Source: Populus alba (Eukaryota; Streptophyta; Magnoliopsida; Malpighiales; Salicaceae). Taken from it: a stretch of 64,000 nt of DNA. The translations under genes were made by a program, and so were the position numbers. Positions 1 to 12,200 of the stretch are shown here, in pieces. Every line of letters begins with the position of its first letter. Positions within the stretch are counted from its first letter, which is position 1. The notes under the pieces are model-generated. The model was not told the DNA's origin. It made no database searches and saw only the letters and a list, made by a program, of their open reading frames with translations. The stretch is from the NCBI RefSeq assembly GCF_005239225.2, contig NC_133284.1, positions 36,036,758-36,100,757 on the forward strand, read 5' to 3'.

Positions 1-230
1 GCAAACAAGATAGCAAAAACAATTGCTACAAATTAGGGGATCCTATTCGTAGAAAATATGTTCCTTATATCCAGTATGCTAATGACCCAGTAGTATTTAG
101 CACAGCGGTCTTGTATTGATGTTGCTGAAAGCCTGAAACGCCAGGGGGCAAGCTTCTTTTCAAAAACCTCGATTTACCAGTTGGCGCCCAGTAATTGAGA
201 AGTTAAAGGTAAGCAGATCTTGTTCAACCA
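1..230. other. Edge segment, coding-like in several frames, not assigned
   Basis: The left edge is less AT-rich than the spacers and stays open in more than one frame. On plus, one frame runs from base 3 to a TGA at 117-119 and looks protein-like (it includes GDPIRRKYVPYIQYANDPVV). Another plus frame and one minus frame are also open nearby, so the frame cannot be decided. A gene ending here on plus would converge with the TRAP-beta gene whose stop lies at 609. I do not recognise a family. It could equally be the 3' untranslated part of an off-window gene. Confidence 0.25.
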
Positions 231-608
231 GATTGGTGCTCAATAGCTTACCACTATTATCTATCTAAAAATTAAATTTAAATTCGCTGTTGCTACTTGC
301 TAGAGAGTTTAGTACTTTGCAGAGAACATATTCATGGGGTGGCAACGAGGAAGAGACGAACATTTTACTGGCATGAATGGGGATGCAATTGAAAAGGATG
401 GTTTTGCGTCTAGCACCATGGCCGACACTCTACGAAAACATGCAGTAACAATAAAAAGTTATGTTATTTGAATTACTAACTCCTCCCACTGGCAAAATTT
501 CAGTTCTACGGTTAGAAAACAATTTAACTAGCAGTACTTGTGGAGAGATTTCCTCTGAAAAATCTAAACTGCAGACAACCTACTGGTTCAGTTTCTCGCC
601 TGTAATGT
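231..608 (-). other. 3' flank of TRAP-beta
   Basis: Non-coding stretch downstream of the TRAP-beta stop codon; it probably contains its 3' untranslated region. No conserved element recognised. Confidence 0.4.
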
Positions 609-3494
609 CTAGCGTCTCTTCTTGCCTGCTTTTGCAGCACCGGATTTGGATGGGGTAACGAGCAAGTACACGAACAGAACCACAATGGAGATCACAGAAA
701 TTAGAGACCCATACTTAACCAACAGCTTCTGTAAATAGAGAAATTCTGATGTTAGAAAATAGAACGAGTATTATTGCATATTTGAGGGAAGAAAAGCATG
801 TCATTATGGAGACTTGAGGAAGCAGTTACAGCTGCTCTACATAAAAATTGGGGAAAAAATGGTCGTCAAGGAATCATTTAAATGATAACCATGGTGTCCA
901 CATCAACAAATAATATTACCATTTAAATTTTTTTCAACTCTCCTTTTATAATTTCATGGTCACCAAGTCAGGAGGGGTAAGGGTGTTCGAAAAATGGACA
1001 ATGAGGCGTTACTTCTTTTGGCCTTTTTACTTGTCAAGTCAAATTTGAATTCCAGGAAGCATGTTATAATAACTTTTAACAACTAATGATCAAGACAATA
1101 AGAAGATGGTTCGTACCTTTGCCTGCAGAATTTTGGCCAAACCAGAGGTCATCCCATAGAAAATGAAAGAAAAAAGACAGCCTTAAGTTAACAGCAAAAC
1201 CAAAAAGAAGGGTGTCCAAACATAAATTGATGAACTTGCATGTTTGAAATCCCAACAAGAAACTTACCCACTCAAACTTCTGCACTGGTGGTTTGTCTGC
1301 AAGGACATCAAGAGGCAGAATGGGAGTTGAGTATGCCTCCTGTAAATAAAGCAGAAGTCAGCAGATAGAAAACTTAATGCCAGAAGGCAGGGAAAATAAA
1401 ATAAAATATAGACTGTATAAACATTAAACCTGCAAGGCAGCCTTTGTGGGAATCCGGAATGTAATGACAGCTGGAGAGCCCAAAAACAATCCTTTCACTT
1501 TGCCCTCCAATTCAAAAGAGTGTGACAGAAGACCACCACTGCAAAATATGGTGTGAAAAATTGACTAAAGAATGGTAAAGCTAAGATAGAGGGCCATTAT
1601 TGCAAGATGGAACTCACGCATGAAGTCTTTCCCATGACTGTGAAGTGTTGCCACTGATGACATTAAACATATCTTGAGGCCAGTGATCATCAACAAGAGT
1701 TATATCATATGCAGTCCTGTAAATATATGAATAAACCATTCTAAAGCAGATGTAACAAAATACATGTTCATGTTACATTTAATGAAGAGCAAATTAAGTA
1801 AGGAAGTAAATCTACAAAGTCCAAAGATAAGGGGGAGCCCTGCCTACAACCAGGGAGAAGGGGAGTGGGGTGTGCATTTCAAAGTTAGCTGACATATTTA
1901 AACGGATAAAATAACTGCTTTCTTCTCTTGTGGAAATTAACTGCTTTGTCTACCAACAAGCAAAGGAGCATTTATAATTATTTGTAAAACCAAGCAAAAG
2001 TATGATCACATATATTCTCTTGGCCCATTCATGCACATAGATGAACAGAGTGAAGAATAAAGGTTCTAACGTACTGGTCAGCAGCATCAGTGCCACCAAC
2101 TCTATCAGTCAGTTCCTCAACCCATCAAGCAAGTTTCCAGAGGCTAGAACATTCTCTCTTTTTTTCCATGAAAGGATTTATACTCCAAATACGAAAGCTC
2201 ACAAGCTAAATGAGAAAGTTGCTTGCATGCCTCTATATGCATCAAGCTGTTAAACAATTTTTGACATTTCCACACAGCTACTTTTTTTTATTAATGCTAA
2301 TTGACCTTAGTTCTTTGATGCGTCAAGGGATCATTTCACTTTATTTGTATAAAGATAAAATTTTGTGAGGAAAAGAAGGATGTGAAAGCCCTTTTGAGAA
2401 CAAGGCATCTTCCAAAAAGAGAAGAAATAGATTGAAACATGAGGACACTATCATCTCATTGCATATATCAAAGTATAAAAGTAATAACATCTCATTTTCC
2501 ACTGGAAATTTAAAAAGCAAACCACATACAATCAAATCATTTTTTGAGGACTGTATTAAAGGCAGCTTTAAAATACATTTGACCCTTAAAACCTTGCCAA
2601 GCCCACACATAAAACTCAAAGCTCCAAGAACAAAACGCTTTTCACTTGCAAACCTAAACTCATTTTCAAAATCAAGCATTGCTTCGATGCATAAAGCATG
2701 TCCATCTTGATGAAGCACCATGATCTAAAACTTCACGCTACTATTTCTCAATTAAATCTCACATTACTTAACAAAATTTACCTTCGATAACATCCTAAAC
2801 AGCAGAACACTCTAGCCATCGTCATTTGAACCCAAAACCTTCCACAATTAAAGAACAATCCAACTTTTGAAGCTGACCATTGCACAATGCCCTTTAAGTT
2901 TCTAAATTTCATGTTACAAATGGCTAACAAGCTTCGGATTTCACATCCTACCATGGAAATCAATTCCATTCCGTCCTTAATTTGAGTACAATCAGATCAA
3001 AACTTCCGCTCCTCAGCTCTCACAACTCAACAAGCATCTTTTAAATCATTAACTATTACGCTGCTAATAAAAATTAAAATTAAATCAAACAACAAGCAAG
3101 GAGCTCTCATCAAGAGAACCAAACACCAAATCTCCCAACTCAAACCCCTATAACTCTGCATCACATGCAATTAAATCTCTTAATTACATTTAATTTTATA
3201 AATTATCAGCGAGTAGACTTAGCACCGATTCTTGAGATCTAATATAAATATATATAATAATAATTACAAAACTTAGATCTGATCAGGGAAGAGAAATATT
3301 CGAACTAACGAGGATCCTTGATTGTAAATATCGATGGAGACGGAGACGCGCTCAGCTCCGGGTTTGAGGCTGCTGAGAGTGGCTTTCTTGTGAGCGACGA
3401 TGAAGGGAACATCGGAGCTAGCGATTGATGAGGATACCAATAGGAGTGATAGTACGAGAGTGAATAACGGTTTTGTTGTTATTTGATTCGCCAT
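609..3494 (-). CDS. TRAPB: Translocon-associated protein subunit beta (TRAP-beta), 196 aa, 6 exons
   Basis: Exons on the minus strand are 3494-3310, 1716-1618, 1538-1430, 1339-1268, 1122-1117 and 728-609; all junctions are GT-AG and the joined frame is open for 196 residues. The product is the beta subunit of the ER translocon-associated complex, a single-pass membrane protein beside Sec61 that helps nascent chains cross the ER membrane. Seen: a signal peptide (about residues 1-25, hydrophobic LFTLVLSLLLVSSSIA), a lumenal beta-rich domain beginning DVPFIVAHKKATL and containing SVSIDIYNQGS and DDHWPQDMF, one transmembrane helix near 164-182, and a short basic cytosolic tail ending KAGKKRR. Length fits the plant family (about 190-200 aa). 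The 6-nt exon restores Ala-Lys between FEW and KLLVKYG, as I recall in homologues. The leader upstream of the ATG (3495-3535) is a CCA/ACC-rich pyrimidine tract. The first intron (1.6 kb) holds nothing recognisable. Confidence 0.93.
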
Positions 3495-3535
3495 TTGGTG
3501 GTAGTGGTGGTGGTCGTCGTACGGTGGTGGAGAGG

Positions 3536-4477
3536 GGTGAGTGTTGTCTCTGACAAATACGTGGAAGAGGAAATCAAAAAACCAAGAAAGACGAGATCAT
3601 AGGGAACGTAATTGTTAAATCCAATGCTGTGACATCGAAACGGTAACGTTTCATTTATTGGCAACGCAATGATCTATTTCCATATTTCTTATCTTTTTTT
3701 TTTTGACGTTTATCGTGATACTGCGTTTTGTTCTTTCTTGTTTTTTTTTTTTTTTACTTTTTAGTGTATTAATTTTTATTTTTTTGTTGTGTTTTAAAAT
3801 AAAAATATCTTAGATTTAAAAAATTATTACATTGATATTTTTTTATTTTTTAATAATTTTAATGTTAAAAATAAAAATATAATGAATAATTATTTTGATG
3901 TATTTTTTAAATTAAAAATTATTTTAAAAAATACAATGCAACATAATATCAGTCATATATAATTTTAGTGATTTGGCTTGAATTGAATATAAAAATATTT
4001 TATCATTAAGTTAAAATACATAGATTAATTTTCATAATTTTTTTATTAAAATTATATTATTTTATTTTAAAAAAAATATTTTAATTAAACTTTAACCAAT
4101 TTTAATGAAATCAATCAAGTTTAATTTATTTTGAAAGGGAATAGACTGAAAAAGTTGATATATATATATATATATATATATAGAAGATCAAAGATTTTAA
4201 ATTGGAAATAATTAAAAACCATAAATCAAAATGTGAAATTAAAATAATTTGATTAACATAATTCAATTAACAAAGTTATTGTACAACACCCCTGGATGTA
4301 GGTACTAAAGTAGCTTAAATCGGTCTTTTGACATCTTAATTTCATTTCTCTAACCCATAAACTAGCTTGAACTTTCATTTTCTTAACAATTGTTGGCCTA
4401 AACTCTAGAGTCAGTGTCCTGAGCTGAGTTTATTTCATTACTCAAAGGAAAAAAGTTATTATGTATAAATTCTTAAG

Positions 4478-4545
<68 letters not shown>

Positions 4546-4599
4546 TACTTGAGTTTATCGTAGATCACACTTTATGTTTTATCATATATAGAATGCAGC
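3536..4599. other. AT-rich spacer upstream of TRAP-beta
   Basis: Promoter-side spacer with T runs and two (AT)n microsatellites (4159-4181 and about 4481-4541). No coding potential seen. Confidence 0.5.
4481..4541. repeat. (AT)n microsatellite, about 60 bp
   Basis: Uninterrupted alternating AT tract. Comparable long AT tracts lie at 9104-9137, 34036-34091, 36348-36399, 39621-39657 and 47263-47313. Confidence 0.95.
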
Positions 4600-5015
4600 A
4601 ATAATAATTATTGTTTTTTAAGTTATTTTTTATTTAAAAATATATTAAAATAATTTTTTTAATTTAAAAAAAAATTATTTATGATATCAACATATCAAAA
4701 TAATCCAAAATTAAAATATAAAAAAATATTTTAAAAACTTTTTTAAAACTCCCCTAAAAAACAAAAAGTAAACCCAAGTTTGCCAACCAGCCCTCTATTA
4801 CATTTCGGATCTCTTTAAAAATATGATAGCGGTTGTTGTTCAAAATATTTTTCTCTTAGAAATACATTAAGATGATATTTTTTTATTTTTAAAAATTTAT
4901 TTTTAATATCAGCGTAATAAAAAAATCTAAAAATACTAAAAAAATATTAATTTTAAATAAAAAAATTCAAATTTTTTAAAAACATGGGTTAGATTATGTT
5001 TCCAAACAAGCCTTC
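4600..5015. repeat. Dispersed AT-rich MITE-like motif, two copies
   Basis: Two adjacent copies (about 4600-4800 and 4845-5015) share an order of short blocks: an AAATA(T/C)ATTAA(A/G)AT block, T-rich stretch, an AACATATCAAAATAAT-like block, A-rich stretch, then a block resembling CCAAACAAGCC. The same core appears at about 31435-31605 and 45980-46095. The arrangement matches abundant non-autonomous repeats I associate with Populus genomes. The transposon class is an inference; terminal repeats are not clear here. Confidence 0.45.
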
Positions 5016-5874
5016 CATAGAAGAGCTCCACATTATTCATGTACGCATATCAAATATCAAATATACTCAATATTTTATGTATATATTAATTTGATATACT
5101 CAATAATGAATCAAATTTATTTTCAGTTTAATGTTAGCGTGAAAATTTGATTAAAAACAATAATATTTTCATATAATTGCTATCTTTTATTGAAAAAAAA
5201 AATATACCATCATGATCAATGGTCCATCCTTTTCTACAAACACATTAATTAAAGATAGGATATGAACATAATGATGCTCATGTGAAAAAAAAAAAAAAAA
5301 GAGTACTACACAAACATAAGATTTTTATGTAATATTTATTGCAAGAAATTTTAACAATTTCTCTTCTATCATGCATTTCTATTTTCAAATAAAAAAGTAA
5401 TGTACTATCAAGTATTTCAATTTCAATTCATGTAAATAATAAATTTTATTCGCATCACATTTCCCCGCGCAAATTAAACGTAGGTTTATAATTATCATTC
5501 ATATCAATAATATATAATATATATTTATCCAAAAAATATAAAAGACATTTTTTTTTTTTTTCCATTCAAGCATGGGTGTAACCAATCACATCTCCTGCAG
5601 ATTGGATAAGAGATCAAGTTGATGGAGCCACCTAAAAGGATATTGAAAAGCGAACATCATCATTAAAGAGTGGCTGGTGATTATCTGCTTACTGATATTG
5701 TATGATATTAATTACAAGGAATTATCCTCTGAAAAATATTCAATATATATATATATAGTAATTAATTCATTTCATGGCATGCAAGCCCAGATAATCATAT
5801 GCATTCTTTGTTTATAATTAGTAAATAAACACCCATAAAATGTTAGCCCGTCCGTGAGACGACGAGTTTTAAGC
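5016..5874. other. AT-rich spacer
   Basis: No gene seen. Includes a poly-A run near 5287-5300 and a poly-T run near 5550-5561. Its right end is presumably the 3' part of the MIR169 primary transcript, which comes from the minus strand. Confidence 0.4.
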
Positions 5875-5879
5875 AGGAC

Positions 5880-6090
5880 CTGTCGTGGAAGAAGAGGAGG
5901 CCTAGCATGAGAGAGAAGAGCCTGTCAGGGTAGCCAAGGAGACTGCCTGGCAATCAAACAAGAGTTTCATTACATTTAACTCCATGCATATTTCTGTGCT
6001 GCAGAAACTCTTGCAAGTAGCAGGCAAATCATCCTTGGCTATCAGACAAGACTCTTGTCTTCATGTAAGGCCTCCCTCCCTCTCAGATCG
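5880..6090 (-). ncRNA. MIR169: MIR169 hairpin, downstream copy of tandem pair
   Basis: Read on minus, the 5' arm at 6041-6021 begins TAGCCAAGGATGATTTGCCT, one base away from the classic miR169h-type sequence. The 3' arm (5951-5931) is the complementary star region, revcomp of TAGCCAAGGAGACTGCCTGG, with a small bulge. Pairing extends beyond the duplex: AGGCCTAGCATGA near 5899-5911 faces TCATGTAAGGCCT near 6062-6074, and the loop side carries AAGAGTTTC against GAAACTCTT. Known for the family: miR169 cleaves mRNAs of NF-YA transcription factors. Minus is preferred over plus because the minus 5' arm matches the family consensus and a TATA box lies upstream on minus. Confidence 0.85.
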
Positions 6091-6139
6091 ATTGCCCAAC
6101 GGCACCGTACAAGCGTTAGTTTACGTGAAGAAGAGGGCT

Positions 6140-6345
6140 TGCCGGTGAAGAAGAGAAGGGCATGGCATGACAGGAGAGAGCCGGTCAGGTTAGCCAAGGA
6201 GACTGCCTGAAACGAAACAGGGGTTTCGAAAATATGCATGTCTGCATTTTTTCTGAAACCTCCTAGAATGGAGCAGGCAAGTCATCCTTGGCTACCAAAC
6301 AAGACTCTTTGCCTTCATGCTAGGCCTCTCTTCCTCTAATATCAG
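6140..6345 (-). ncRNA. MIR169: MIR169 hairpin, upstream copy of tandem pair
   Basis: On minus, 6294-6274 matches the canonical miR169 family member TAGCCAAGGATGACTTGCCT (plus final G) as I know it from plants. The star arm lies at 6211-6191 (revcomp of TAGCCAAGGAGACTGCCTGA). The two arms are about 62 nt apart, with inner pairing of GGTTTC near 6221-6227 against GAAACC near 6254-6260, giving a long imperfect stem. Lower-stem bases GCCTAGCATGAAGG near 6311-6324 pair with the 6150-6175 side. This copy is transcribed first; its sister begins about 50 bp downstream, so both probably share one primary transcript. Confidence 0.9.
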
Positions 6346-6403
6346 CTCTGCACCTCTAGCTAGACTCCATTAATTGTGTGCTCAAAACAAATGTTCTCAG
6401 TTT

Positions 6404-6413
6404 CCTTTTATAG
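6404..6413 (-). promoter_or_regulatory. TATA box for the MIR169 primary transcript
   Basis: The minus strand reads CTATAAAAGG. It lies about 60 bp upstream of the first MIR169 hairpin, so transcription starting 25-35 bp downstream would begin just before the hairpin. Role inferred from position and consensus. Confidence 0.55.
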
Positions 6414-8240
6414 CCCATATAGAAGAATCAAGACCATATTCGTATCGTGAATGAAGAAATAATTTCTGGTCAATTATTTATGCGCCTCATCCATTATAAT
6501 TAAATTTACTTTCTGCATCTTTCTTCCACCTATCAAGTGCATAATCTAACCTATCCATAATGGAATATATTCTCCTTGCATGATTATTTGCTACATGTCA
6601 CTGATACAACGATGGAGATAGAATTTCTGCAAGGAAAGAAAGCCCCCGAAGGTTTCGATCATCGAGCACATTAGCCGGGCAAGAGGCAACTATCATTTGA
6701 CCTTCAGATCATTCACTGGATACTTGTCCCCCTAGCCAGTCCCTGCGACAGTCAAGATATTCCTCATCAACTTGTCTTGGTTGATTTGATGATATTGACA
6801 ATAGTTAATCACAATATGATTTGCAAGAAGAATGTACTTGATTAACACAGCATTAGCATAAATTTTGAAGTTAATGAGCGTTCGTCGGCTTAATTACTTG
6901 CTTTTTCATGCCCTCTTTAGCGGTAATTTCGAATTCTGGACCGCTGCAAAGAAAGCAGTAGCATGATTTGAAGGCAAATGGGCCTCTGACTTGATTTATT
7001 CTTCGTTTCCTGGTAATTTCGATGACCTTCATACATGCCTTAAATCATTATGATTGGAAGGAATCACAAAATCTTGAGAAAAAGATAGCCTGAATATTGC
7101 ATGGCTTCTTTCTTGGCCTTTTTATATGCTTTAATTTGGAAAGCACATGATTCCCAAGGCAATACCGAGCCACTAGTGATAGGCAGATGCCCCCACCGAA
7201 AAATTCAGGTCAATGGCGTTGCCACCGTATAAAGGTTCTATTGTTCCGATTAACTTTGAGATGGAGGCCGCGTCAGTGCTTACACATTGAATTACTCTCT
7301 TTCCCTCGTTTAAAGCTGAGAAGTTATACGCAGAAGAATAAAACTCAATATTTCAAGCAAAATGCTGACCTTTTCAAGTCAGTACTGATTTACACGAACA
7401 TATGTATGGAAAAAGTCATGAAGATATTTTCTTGGTGAGAAGTATTTTTGTATCAACTTGCATAAATTTATCCATATATATAAAATCACATTTTCTAGCA
7501 ATTTTAAAATAAATATTGAAGCAAACCCTAGCAGGATTTTTAACTGAATTCACGAACCTAATATCTATCTAATTGAGGCTTGAGATTGATAATTAAGCTC
7601 GACATAATGGACGACCTATCTCAAAACACCAAAACTATAACAATCACCTTCATACAACATCCTCACCTGAAAACGAGTATAAAAGGTAAAAAATCACAAC
7701 AAAAACTACTTAATTCTTTGAAAAGTGTAGTTCAATCAATAACCAAGCAAGAAAATCTTTATTCTCTATGCTTCAATATGCAACAAATAATGTGTATTCC
7801 AATATGAAAATTATATCTTACAAAAGACTATTTATACTATTGAAAATAAACCTTTAAGATAACTTAATGAGCTCAATTGATCAAATTTGAAACTAGACCC
7901 AAAATAACCCAAAAACTAACTAATTAACTTGAAAATAATTAAATAAATATTCTAAAACTTTTATCTTATGGTGCCGTAACTAATATATAGAAACAATACA
8001 AGAAAAATAATTGTTTGGATGTAGAATTCCTCCATGCCGCCACTTCTCTTCAAGAAATAGATTAAGAGCTTTTCTTGTCCCAATGATCCTAGTTTGCCGC
8101 CACCTCTAATGTATATGATAGAGTAAGACTCTCCTTTCAATTAAATCTCCTTGATAAATTAGAATTTTTTTTCCCAAGTAATTCATCATTTTCTTGTTGG
8201 ATTATAAAACACAAAATACTTGACAAAACAAGTCCAATAA
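6414..8240. other. Spacer upstream of MIR169
   Basis: No gene recognised. A less AT-rich patch at about 6610-6770 may belong to the MIR169 promoter region. Short open frames at 7187-7438 and 7580-7807 have no recognisable protein character. Confidence 0.4.
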
Positions 8241-8248
8241 TGCCAAAA

Positions 8249-8498
8249 TTACTCCCTTGGTTGAAACCCACGGTTCTCAAGCCAGTCTTGAATATGAATC
8301 AAATTTACTAAGGCTTGTTCTTCTTGTGTTGTTGCTCTTTTATAGTTCACTTTAATCATGTTGTCTTGCAAAAGCTCATCAAAGACTTCCTTGAACTTTT
8401 TTGCTATAGCCCTTGTGATTAGGCATGCAAAAACTACTAATGGATTTGTTGGTGTGGATTGGATTGCATCAAATATCTCTTTGAATTCAAAAAATAAT
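8249..8498 (-). mobile_element. Ty3/gypsy-type gag-pol linker remnant
   Basis: Minus translation ending at a stop at 8251-8249 includes LITRAIAKKFKEVFDELL and EEQALVNLIHIQ, which resembles the TRARAKKFKEAL...ALVNLIHIQE stretch I know from poplar gypsy polyproteins. The surrounding DNA is degraded and no LTR could be paired. Presumed dead fragment. Confidence 0.5.
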
Positions 8499-9098
8499 TT
8501 AACATTTTTTTTCTTAGATATTAGTTTATTCCAAAGTTTTTTTTTAAATAATAATGGAGGAAATATGAAATGATCAGTAAAGCATTAAACCTAACAAAAT
8601 AAATCACTTGAAAAACAAAGAACTTTCTAATACTTAAATTAGCAAGTAAATGTATAAGAAAAAAATATATAAGAAGAGAAAAAAATAAATGAGGGTTAGG
8701 GAGTATATATCTATCTTAGAAATTATATGGATTAGTCTAGCTTGGCTTGATTTCAAATGGTTTTGCCTATCATGATTTTTGACTGGCTTTCATGGCCTTT
8801 AGCTAACTTTTCTTTCTAAAACTTATTCTTTAATTATGTTTAATTTGCCTTCAGACATGTCTGGTGACTAAATGTATTAATACATCTAGATCTTGAAATC
8901 TTTTTCATGGAAAAGAAACTATATTAATTCTTAATGAAAAAAATTGGTGTTGTAATGGTTTAGCTAAAAATAGTGGTTCTTGGTTGACATATTATATCAT
9001 GGTTATTATGTAGTGGCTATTAATGAAAAATATTAGTGATGATCTATTATTAGTGTACAAAATAAATACATGCTCTGCATATAAAAAGATATTCTATT

Positions 9099-9142
<44 letters not shown>

Positions 9143-11149
9143 TGTGGTTCAACGTAGTTTTTTTTTTTTTCTTTTTCCCTGTGAATCAGAAAATGAACTT
9201 ATCAAAAAGGACCTTCATCAGTTCAATCGACCCCTACAACTTCGGCAAGATTACTTTTCTTTTGCGGCCATGATTGTTCTTAAATTGACTCCGTTCAAAG
9301 AAGGCACCTTTTCTGCTAGAATTGGTGGGCTTAATTATATTGCATATATTCGATGTAAAAGAAAAAATCAATCAATCAATCAATCACCCATGCAAAAAGG
9401 TGGAACTTGAGATTTTTTAACGGGATTTTATTATCACCAAAAGGCAAAAACAAAAGGAATAAAACTAAAGATTATTCAAGCCAAGGAAAGCTTAGAGAGA
9501 AAAATATATTATTTTTTGGGGAGCCATTATGAAAAAGTTAAAATAAAACCAAAATTATAGTATTTTACTGATTTGGGGTGCCCTAATTCTCCAAAGCAGA
9601 GGGTAGTTCGCACGCAAAAATTAAATATTTAGGTAGAGAGGCCAAAAATATTAAGGGGATGATACTCCATAGGTGCCCCCAACATGGCAGTACCATTCTT
9701 GCCACCTGTCATTCCTCTTCTTACACTTTAATCCTTGAATTTTTAATTTTTCTCATGTCTTCCTAAAATTCAAGATGACTCCCGTGAATATTTGAGTCTT
9801 GTTTCAGTACTGAATGCACGGTAGATTTGGGTTATATATTTCTTTATCTAGTTCATCTAAACAAGATAGGCTTTTAATAATATCTTTTTAGTTTTTGTTA
9901 AACAAATATGTAGGGTAGCTTTAAGATTACTATGTACTAAATACATAGTCCACCCTACATCGCTGGTTGGGTCAAAATTTTATTGATGTAAAAAAAAATA
10001 GTTTACGTCATGATAGTATTTATAAAAGAGTAAAAAATTTTTGAAATTTAGATAATTGATTTGAAAAAATTCAATAAACTTGATTACTTTAATAATATGG
10101 TTATAAAATAAAAAGGCGACGACAATTAAAAAAAATAACAATGACTATTAGAAAAAAAAAATTGTTGACATTATAAAAAGATAGCCTATAAATGTCTTTA
10201 AAAAGTCTCAACAATTGATTTAATAACTAGCATGGTATGTGCTCAAAATGGGTGGACACCTAACATGCTCAGCATGGGCTAGGGTTTTTTACTCCAGTCC
10301 ATGTACCCTTAAGGAGTTAGGCTCAAACTACCATGCTTAACCTTATTTTTCTTGGGCCACAATTGTATATTGGGCTTGGGCTTGGTAGCCCCAGCTTCAA
10401 AAGTATTTTATGGGTTTTTTTTTTTCTTTAGAGGGGTTGTATTCATTTTATTTGGATTTATCAAATAACTTCTTATAAATTTTTATTTTAAATAAGATGT
10501 TTTCTACCTTGAAAATTCAAAGACATCCTTGTCTATAGTTAATAAAGAATCTTAGGTTACATCCAAAATGTATTAAAAGAGAATGGTGAAATCCATGACA
10601 CAAATAACACAAATTATTGTAACTCTAGATTTAGTAGCTATATGGGTTGTAATAGTAAGATTATGATTTTTTCCTCAAAAAATATTTGGCTTGACTAATG
10701 GGGCTTATAAGGTCTTTTTCTTAATTTTTGAATAGTTAAAATACAAAATTACCCTTAGAGCAAAAACATTAGACTTGATAGTTAGGGTATTTTTATCTTT
10801 TTAATTTTAAATACACAATGAATTTATTAAGCTACCCTTAAAGTCAAAAATATTTTAACTTTGGTCCAAGGTCATTTTTTCATTTCACCTTGGTTTTTTT
10901 TTTTTTGTTATTATTAAGTGGGGTCAAGGGTAGATTTGTATTTTACTATATAATAAATAATTAAAAAAAAGATGACATGCGCCTTGTAGTGTCATCTCGT
11001 CATGCTCATCATCGTCTTTAGGTGGTGCATTTAACATTGTCCTATGACAAACAACGACTTCTAGAGTGATTTTGGATTCGTTTCAGTGGCCTCTCTGACC
11101 TTGAACATCATGCATCATCGACAGATATCCGGTTTTGTATTGGCAACCT
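8499..11149. other. Repeat-rich spacer
   Basis: AT-rich, with (AT)n at 9104-9137, a (TCAA)n run at about 9366-9386 and pyrimidine runs. The patch at 10240-10410 (GGGCTTGGGCTTGG...) is probably an old repeat. No gene seen. Confidence 0.4.
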
Positions 11150-12200
11150 TTTTTTCCCCTTCTTTTCTCTCTCTTTATTTGTTTTCTTGCTTGACTTAAT
11201 TTTCAAACCAACCTCTCAATTTGTTTTTTCTTCAGATTTGGTCTTTTTTTTTCTTGGACTTTTAGTAAAGTTTTGATTTGTTTTTAATTTCATCATTTAA
11301 TATCAATTTGTCATGTCTTATTTTTTCCACTTTGGTCTTCATTTTATTTATTTATTATTTTTTATGTGTAATCTTTATTGGTTTTTAATTTCATCCCCCA
11401 ATCCAAATTTATGGTATATATTTTTTTTTTCAATTTGGTCTTTATTATTTTTATTTTCTTGTCCTCTTGTTAAAGTTGTTTTCCTTTATAGTTTCACTCT
11501 TCAATCTAAAATTTGTAATTGCCATTAATTTATTTTTCATTTCAACTTATTCTTTTAATTGTTATTTGTTTTTATTCCTTTTATATAATATATATTTTTT
11601 TTCAATTTTATCTTTTAATGTTATATTTATAAGGGATCGAGTTTCGTGATTTTTTTCATCTATGGTGCTCCCGTTATAATGACATGGGTCACGTGTTTGA
11701 AGAGCTAATGTTGATCATCATCTTTCTTTTTTTTTTACTTATTTTCTTTTAAGATTTCATTGCTTGACATTAATTTTTTTATATAAAAAATTAGCTTTGT
11801 GGTTTTTTTTTATTTTTTGTCGGATTTATTCTATTCTCATTATCTGATTCGCGGGTTAACTCAAGTTACCTTACCCTTTATTACTTATAGTACATGTCTA
11901 CCACGCTACTTTAAGTTGACCCAAGCTTTTTTTGTCCATTTTTATTCAACTTTGCACTTTAAAAGAATTTTTATCATGTTATCATTATCATTTAAAAAAA
12001 AAACATATTGGTTTGTTTACTATCATTACCTATTTTTTTATTTCTTAATTAAAATAAAACCATTTTATTAGACTCAATCAGTGCTATAATTTGAGTTATT
12101 AATTTTTTTTATTCTTTAAAACATGCATGCAATTCCTAAACATTGTTTTTTATTAGAGAAAAAAACATGGACTTGTGTCGTAGCACAGGCCCATATCTAG
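11150..12200 (+). mobile_element. T-rich internally repetitive element with Helitron-like 3' end
   Basis: The body repeats a T-rich unit with phrases such as TTTGGTCTTTATT, TTTCATC(C/A)...CAAT and, further on, GCGGGTTAACTCAAGTTACC. It ends with a small hairpin (CTTGTG/CACAGG, 12172-12189, loop of 6), seven bases, then CTAG followed by T (12197-12201). Known for Helitrons: a hairpin shortly before CTRR, with insertion before T. Left end and family are uncertain, and no Rep/helicase coding is visible. Confidence 0.4.

Noticed and set aside
2341..2721. 126-residue minus frame in the first TRAP-beta intron
   Set aside because: Composition is that of translated AT-rich intron; no domain, and it is overlapped by another open frame on plus.
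5931..6041. MIR169 on the plus strand
   Set aside because: Either strand folds, but the plus 5' arm (TAGCCAAGGAGACTGCC) departs from the family consensus while the minus 5' arm matches it, and the TATA box is on minus.
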